From Arthrobotrys musiformis (Eukaryota > Ascomycota > Orbiliomycetes > Orbiliales > Orbiliaceae), in contig JAVHJL010000004.1 of assembly GCA_036971715.1 (NCBI GenBank), forward strand, positions 558,001 to 622,000: 64,000 nucleotides of DNA, written 5' to 3'. A program made the position numbers and the translations under genes. Positions 61,563 through 64,000 of this stretch are shown here, piece by piece (the stretch's first letter is position 1; each line of letters opens with the position of its first letter). Under the pieces are notes generated by a model. It did no database searches, was not told where the DNA came from, and saw nothing but the letters and a program-made list of their open reading frames with translations.

Positions 61563-64000
61563 TTATCGTTTGAACCATCCCCGTTTTGCACGTTGTGCAT
61601 CCTGTGGTTGGTTTCCGGGTTCTAATAGGACGCTTCGCTCATAAAGCTCCGAGAAGCCCTCCATGAGTTGCTAGATAAGAAAATATGTTAGCTATATCCC
61701 ATTCCAGCGGATATAGTGGATTTCAACTCACGTCGTCGTTTATAGTCCCCGTGGCATCAAAGATCAGCTGGTTTGTCATAGGACTAGGCTTTAAATCTCT
61801 ATGGGGCATCGATTGGCTGTTCGTCAATGTGAGGAGGATATCGCCCATGATTTCAAACTTCCTCCAGTTAATCCTAGAGCCATCACTGAGGAAACTCCTA
61901 TTTCCTTCGTCGGCTGAAACTAAGTCTTTTCGGTGAAGCGCAATGAAAGGAATATGTTCTGTCGTAGTGTTTTCCAACGCTAGCCGATAAGCAAAGTGGC
62001 TTTTGTGGGTTCCCATCAAAAGTTCGAGACGCATAAAGTTTTTATGAATAGCCTCGTTGACTAGGCTGCGAGTTAGTGTGAGACGGTGGATGGCTAGGCC
62101 GTTTACGCCTGCAATGACCGCACCCAGCGAGTTGTAATTGTTCATGTGGCGAAGGATCTATGTTGGACATGTTAGTGAGCCCTAAACTGTTCCGAAACGC
62201 GACACGAGTCATACCCATGCAATGTTCATAAACTTTTCCAGTGCCCTCGCCCTATGCTTCGCCTTCGGTCGCTCCAAAATTATACTAGCAACCCAATATG
62301 CAACCCGATTGAAATGAACAATTAGTTTGTTCATGTACTTCAAACTTTGCATCCTCTCCTTCTCTGCGGCGGGCACGCTGACGTGTCGAACAAAGTCTCG
62401 AGGCTTGATACGACTGAACATAGTCCAATCTATTCTTGTGAGCTCATGTGCAATGTCTTCATCTGGAAGTTCCATGAATATCGAGTACTGTTCTCCAGCT
62501 CCTCTAGGAGTTGCTTGGCCATGCGGCAGAGCATCCAGCAAACTAGATATATTCATCATACCTCCCTGAACATCAAGTGTAGGGCTGAGCGACGCATTCG
62601 AAATATAACTATCTTTCCTTGTTTTGTCGGTGACTGGGCTGTATGCCGTGAGGCTATTGTCATCACTCGCGCCAGATTTGAATGATAGGGTCGAGATTAT
62701 CGACATATTGCGTGGTGGAGGGGCGTTAGGTTGGAGATATGGTTGCATGATATGTAGAGGGAAAGTCGGGCTACTAGGTGGGTGGATCGCCATGTATGCT
62801 GGCATACTGAATCGATGATGCGAGTCCGTGTCCTTCTTCCCCCAGATTTGGTCCTCGTCCTCGATAGCTTGGTTCAAAATTGCAATAATGTCCTTAGCCA
62901 TGCCAGAAAATGTTCGGTTGCCTTCGAGAGAACGGGCGAAATCGACCGTTCTTTGCTTCGTCTCCGGATTCGCAAAGTCCCCAGGGCACTCCCAAACCCA
63001 CCAGTGCAATCTTGAGAGTATCCTTATCTTTTCGTTCATCTGAAGAAGTATGATAAGTTCCTCCTTGCTAACCCTCTCGAATTTGGCCAATATGGAATCG
63101 AGGAGATCGACTGGTGCCGCAAACTTTCTAAAAAAGCAAAGCATGACGGTCGCAAAATCCTGGTCTGCCCTCGACATCGGATAAGCAAGTAGTCGATCAA
63201 CCAAATCCTCCCACGAGACTCCGGTGTATTGACCGGAACCAGAATTGATCCGCTGTAGCGCCTGGTCTCGATCAAACATAACCTCGCTGAGTGACGACGA
63301 GTGCTCAGTTTTCCCTGGTAAGATATGAGGAGATGCCGCAGAAGTGCTCTTCGACCGTAGAAAGTTGGCTGCTACGCTGCTGTAGGCGGCGTGGTCGGCA
63401 TTTAAATAAGAAAAATCCTCTTCCTCCGCTGTTTCTCTTCCAAAGGATGGGTTGAAATCTTGGGTGTACGCCCGAATATTGGACATAGGCGAGTTTGGAG
63501 TCGAATGCGAGGCTCTGGTTGGAGACAGAAGCATACCGCTCGAAGCCGACAAAGATCTAGTTGCTCTTCCATGTCCCTTTCCTCCTTCCGATGTATCTCG
63601 AGTTTTCGAAAGAGATATCGATAACTCCGAACTTGCGCGACCATGATTGGGCTTGGGATCAGAAAATGGCGAAACCGACCGTGCGCTGTACCCAGAATTC
63701 GTTCGCCTCCGTTCATCCGCCTGCGTAGCTGCCTTTACCTCTGCAAAGTAGACATTGTAATCAGTAAACTCCGTTATCAAGAACAACATTTTGTCACCCG
63801 AAAAAACGTGGAAGCCAAGTTAAAAATGCTAAACACAACATTCAGCGCAAAGGGTTTCGCAAGTTTCGCAGAAACATTTGGAATCTAGCGCTAGGCAGGT
63901 ATCCTTTACAAGGGCTGGCTGTAGGACCGAATATAAACGAAATCTTGGGTGGCTTTTGTGCGACCTCTGGTGGTTTTTGAGGTTGGGATTTTGGCCGGGT
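61563..64000 (-). CDS. Ras guanine nucleotide exchange factor (partial, runs off the right edge)
   Basis: Minus-strand exons 61563-61670, 61732-62157 and 62215 to about 63740, with introns of 61 and 57 bp and phase-0 joins. RasGEF proteins load GTP onto Ras-family GTPases. A RasGEF N-terminal domain lies near SWEDLVDRLLAYPM through FFRKFAAPVDLLDSIL. The CDC25-type catalytic domain begins at DEDIAHELTRIDWTMF and continues across the introns through FNRVAYWVASIIL, NIAWILRHMNNYNSL and the final ELYERSVLLEPGN, matching the usual end of the domain. The part before it is Ser-rich and disordered (RSVSPFSDPK). The exon acceptor near 63740 (TTTGCAG) and a coding-like edge sequence from about 63910 to the window end imply at least one upstream exon. 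The exact junction could not be fixed, so the N terminus is missing here. Confidence 0.9.

Overview
This window reads as nuclear DNA of a filamentous ascomycete (Pezizomycotina). The evidence is many short GT-AG introns (52-119 bp in most genes; 239 bp and 508 bp are the exceptions), typical fungal gene families (dynactin p150Glued with an N-terminal CAP-Gly domain, Dsc3, Psp1, CBM1, Hul4-type HECT ligase, COA3), no operons and long intergenic stretches. An Orbiliomycetes-like fungus is possible from the mix of small orphan families and AT-rich spacers, but that is an inference. There is no CRISPR array, prophage or insertion sequence. I found no tRNA or rRNA gene I could support by eye.

Layout. 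1.8-5.2 kb: an orphan two-exon protein, a DUF7770-like protein and a calcineurin-like metallophosphoesterase. 5.9-11.0 kb: dynactin p150Glued, then the cytochrome oxidase assembly factor COA3. 11.5-12.3 kb: an unusual glycine/alanine-rich membrane protein. 15.6-16.3 kb: a small protein with HWAL and CQDW motifs. 17.7-23.3 kb: ISA1 (Fe-S assembly), a secreted protein with two CBM1 cellulose-binding modules, Dsc3 (Golgi ubiquitin ligase subunit) and NFU1 (Fe-S delivery). 23.9-27.4 kb: a HECT E3 ligase. 29.9-30.9 kb: ribosomal protein eL15. 31.4-33.5 kb: an apparently broken gene and a conserved-looking single-exon protein. 33.5-37.9 kb: AT-rich gene desert. 37.9-39.5 kb: a low-complexity orphan. 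42.4-43.7 kb: a histidine-phosphatase-like protein lacking its second catalytic histidine. 46.4-49.4 kb: Psp1-like protein. 49.4-57.3 kb: nearly 8 kb without a supported gene, probably long leaders and regulatory DNA. 57.3-59.7 kb: a five-exon orphan carrying an in-frame TAG. 61.6-64.0 kb: a RasGEF running off the right edge.

Functional links are loose, as expected in a fungal chromosome. Three nuclear genes for mitochondrial proteins (COA3, ISA1, NFU1) lie within 13 kb, two of them in the same Fe-S pathway, and two ubiquitin-ligase genes (Dsc3, HECT) are close neighbours. The observations most worth a second look are the in-frame TAG in the 57-60 kb gene, the glycine-zipper protein at 11.5-12.3 kb, the histidine-less phosphatase, the HWAL/CQDW mini-protein and a tight cluster of four CACGTG palindromes at 14.9 kb. 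Gene structures were inferred by hand from splice signals and reading-frame continuity, without transcript data.
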